From assembly GCF_000423345.1 (NCBI RefSeq), contig NZ_AUHU01000003.1, positions 558,001 to 622,000 of the forward strand: a stretch of DNA of 64,000 bases, read 5' to 3'. Below, in pieces: positions 62,011 to 64,000 of the stretch; position 1 is the stretch's first letter, and each line of letters begins with the position of its first letter. The position numbers and the translations under genes are program-made. This stretch comes from Marinimicrobium agarilyticum DSM 16975. GTDB lineage: Bacteria; Pseudomonadota; Gammaproteobacteria; Pseudomonadales; Cellvibrionaceae. The notes under the pieces were generated by a model that was not told the origin of the DNA, made no database searches, and saw nothing but the letters and a program-made list of their open reading frames with translations.

Positions 62011-62031
62011 CGGGCCCTTCCTTGGGGCCCG
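62011..62031. terminator. GC hairpin between DUF5666 and subtilase genes
   Basis: CGGGCCC (62011-62017) pairs with GGGCCCG (62025-62031). It sits 3' of the DUF5666 gene on the minus strand but lacks a T run, so terminator function is weak or uncertain. Confidence 0.35.
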
Positions 62032-62048
62032 TGGTCGTGGCTCAGGCC

Positions 62049-63743
62049 TTAGGCTTCGGCGCTGTCATCGTCTTCCTGATCATCGCCGCTCTCTTGGTCA
62101 TCGTCCTCTTGATCGTCTTCATCATCGTCGGAGCTGTCTTCGTCGTCCCGGTCGTCGGTGGTTTCCACCTGGTCGTCGGATTCGAACTCGACTTCTCCTG
62201 CGATCAGCAGGCCGTCAGAGCAAGCGGCGGCGTCCTCTTCACTCCCCTCGGCTTCGATCACGGCTCCGCTACTCAGAGCGGTGAAGAAGTTCACCCGGCC
62301 CAGGCTGCTGTCGTCGTCATCACCGAATGCGCCGTCGCTCAGGATGCTGGCAGTATCGATGGTGACACCGAGCATGGTGAAGGTGCCGGTCGAAACATCG
62401 ATGCTGCCGGCTTCCACCGGGCCGCGCAGTGAACACGCCTCGTCATCATCGTCGTCGCGCTCGATCCGGTTCCAGGTGAGGGTGCCGTCTTGCGCGAGGT
62501 AACCCCGGGCTTCAATGGCATCACCGGCCTGCAGACGGGCCATGAACTCTTCCGGCTTCAGGCGATCGCCATCGTCCCCATCGTCGTCTTCCACCCGACT
62601 CAGGCCGGTGGGGGTGATGGTCACGCCCATGCGGGTGGTGAAACTCTCGGTACCGACGGTTTCGACACGGTCGGAGATTTCCACGTTGTTGGTCCGTTCC
62701 TGCTTGATACCATCATCGTCGGCGTCGATCTCAAGGTGGCCCTCGGCATTGAACGAGCCTTCGATTTCCACCTTGGTGCCGACCAGGCCGGCCAACAGGC
62801 TGGCGTCGGTCACGGTAATCACCTGGCCGTTGATGGTGACGCTATTGGGGGTGCTGTCGGTGTCGACGGCCTGCACAATGCCCTCGATTTCGAACTCACC
62901 CTCGCGCTCGTCTTCGTCTTCCCAGCGGTCATCTTCGCGTTCGATGTTGGTGGCCAGCAGGCTGCCGTCCGCTTGCACTTGCCCTTCGACTTCCACGAAC
63001 CAACCATTGCTGAGCTGACCTTCCTCCAGGTCGTCCTCCAGCGCGCTCACCTCGTAGTGAACCTCCAGATCGCGAATCATGAAAGTGCCGTTAGCGGTGT
63101 CCAACCCGGCAATCGTGCCTTTGACTTCCGCTTCGTTGTCATCGTCATCACCGTCATCGCTATTGCCATTAAGCCGCTCCAGGCGGGTGGCAATAAAGCC
63201 GGAGTCAGTCGGGAAGCCGCTCACTTCAACCACCACGCGCCCTTCGCTGCTGTCCAGGTCGTTCAGATCGACACGGCCGTCCATATTGGCATCGGTGACG
63301 CCGTCGCCCAGCACGGTATTCGCATCGACGGTGACGGTTTGGCCCAACACCACCAGGGCGCCAAGGCTCGGATCCTCCGCGTTGGCGGAGACAGAACTGA
63401 CCGGACCTTTGAGGTCCTCATCGAAGACCACGCGGGTTGCGCGACGGTCGTCACCGTCCTGATTCGCTTCGACTTCTACCCGCATGCCCAGGCGAAGGTC
63501 CTCTTCGGACATACGGCCTTCACCTTCAAATTCCACTTCGGCATTGGCAGTGTCGTAGCGAACGCCGTTGACATAAACGCTGCCGAAACCGGTAATCACC
63601 CCGGAGGAGCTGACCTTGTTGCTCGAGTCGCCGCTATTGTCGGGGTTGCTGGTGTTCGGGGTAGAGTCCCCGCTGCTGCCACCGCAGCCGGTCATGATCA
63701 GAGCGATGGATGTCGCCAGTGCGCTTTTTGTCAGATGTTTCAT
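62049..63743 (-). CDS. DUF5666-repeat lipoprotein with acidic tail
   Basis: Encodes 564 aa. Lipobox MTGC (Cys about residue 20) marks a surface or periplasmic lipoprotein. I count six tandem beta-rich repeats of the DUF5666 type, each of about 65-85 residues with an entry like GVITGFGSVYVNGVRYDT, KGPVSSVSANAEDPSLGALV, VKGTIAGLDTANGTFMIRDL, IEGIVQAVDTDSTPNSVTIN, ISDRVETVGTESFTTRMGVT and LRGPVEAGSIDVSTGTFTML. A very acidic tail (about the last 40 residues, Asp/Glu) closes it. Function unknown. The acidic tail and the subtilase's acidic region next door are a shared theme. Confidence 0.88.
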   Translation of the reverse strand: MKHLTKSALATSIALIMTGCGGSSGDSTPNTSNPDNSGDSSNKVSSSGVITGFGSVYVNGVRYDTANAEVEFEGEGRMSEEDLRLGMRVEVEANQDGDDRRATRVVFDEDLKGPVSSVSANAEDPSLGALVVLGQTVTVDANTVLGDGVTDANMDGRVDLNDLDSSEGRVVVEVSGFPTDSGFIATRLERLNGNSDDGDDDDNEAEVKGTIAGLDTANGTFMIRDLEVHYEVSALEDDLEEGQLSNGWFVEVEGQVQADGSLLATNIEREDDRWEDEDEREGEFEIEGIVQAVDTDSTPNSVTINGQVITVTDASLLAGLVGTKVEIEGSFNAEGHLEIDADDDGIKQERTNNVEISDRVETVGTESFTTRMGVTITPTGLSRVEDDDGDDGDRLKPEEFMARLQAGDAIEARGYLAQDGTLTWNRIERDDDDDEACSLRGPVEAGSIDVSTGTFTMLGVTIDTASILSDGAFGDDDDSSLGRVNFFTALSSGAVIEAEGSEEDAAACSDGLLIAGEVEFESDDQVETTDDRDDEDSSDDDEDDQEDDDQESGDDQEDDDSAEA

Positions 63744-64000
63744 AGTGAGACCTCTTCTTGATTGATCGCTTAACTAGGGCGACGGGTCGCCGCCTTTCTG
63801 TGTGTTTCATAAGCGACAACGGGGGAGGCGGGGTTTTATTCCAAAAAATTTGCGAGGTTTCGCAAAATGTGAGGCAGTTCACGGGGCCAAGGGTGCTTGC
63901 TGGGCGACGCCGGTGGCCGAGACAGCCCTTGTGCCGGGTGCTACTATCGCGGAAAACCCGATTCAGACGGCTCGATGCCCCAGGGCGCGAGCACCGCAAG
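63744..64000. other. Right edge, no gene recognised
   Basis: About 260 bases upstream of the DUF5666 gene, AT-rich at about 63838-63875. A minus-strand open frame that crosses into the DUF5666 gene in another frame has no family look. Probably the upstream promoter region; nothing else supported. Confidence 0.5.

Noticed and set aside
63634-63999. 121-residue minus-strand open frame at the right edge
   Set aside because: It overlaps the DUF5666 start in a different frame and has no recognisable features.

Overview
The window looks like chromosomal DNA of a free-living, polysaccharide-using marine gammaproteobacterium, probably of the Cellvibrionales type (Marinimicrobium, Microbulbifer and Saccharophagus are the kinds of genus it recalls). 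This is inferred from five large TonB-dependent receptors, lipoprotein glycosidases, a GlrK/QseG/GlrR-type triad, SelU, a PEP-CTERM protein and moderately high GC. No rRNA, tRNA, CRISPR array, IS element or phage was seen.

Layout. 1-5.7 kb is housekeeping: end of panC, panD, acs, an SMP-30-like propeller, a TatD-family nuclease, and convergent tcdA. 6.2-9.1 kb is a first TonB-dependent receptor (TBDR). 9.2-11.9 kb holds an amidoligase/class I glutamine amidotransferase-like pair, a small beta-barrel protein and an EF-hand protein. 12.2-16.8 kb is a translationally coupled sensor kinase / lipoprotein / sigma-54 activator operon (glrK-qseG-glrR type) preceded by two matching 18-bp palindromes, followed by selU. 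16.8-23.6 kb has an FeS-type photolyase/cryptochrome gene broken by a frameshift, a membrane diguanylate cyclase, a small secreted protein behind a Fur-box-like site, a PEP-CTERM protein, an alpha/beta hydrolase-OsmC fusion and pbpG.

23.7-35.0 kb is a carbohydrate locus: a GH65-like lipoprotein, a GH31 lipoprotein and two tandem TBDRs of equal length (1003 aa). Each of the two TBDRs has the same 16-bp LacI-type operator upstream, in opposite orientation. A 52-aa Pmp3/YqaE membrane peptide and a DUF4112 protein follow. 36.1-46.2 kb looks like a phosphorus-related scavenging locus: a TBDR, a Tat-exported PhoX-like protein, an exo/endonuclease/phosphatase-fold enzyme fused to a jacalin-like lectin, and a divergent FecI-FecR-TBDR(STN) set whose receptor is a paralogue of the first.

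46.3-58.5 kb has an unknown periplasmic protein, an RND efflux pair, a hemerythrin, a metallophosphoesterase lipoprotein, and a short KdpD-like kinase / KdpE-like regulator / TrkH operon. 58-63.7 kb has an ECF sigma factor, an anti-sigma factor and a beta-barrel protein. These converge on a subtilase with a very acidic N-terminal region and a six-repeat DUF5666 lipoprotein. This last neighbourhood, the paired operators of the sugar locus and the palindromes before glrK are the parts I would look at first.
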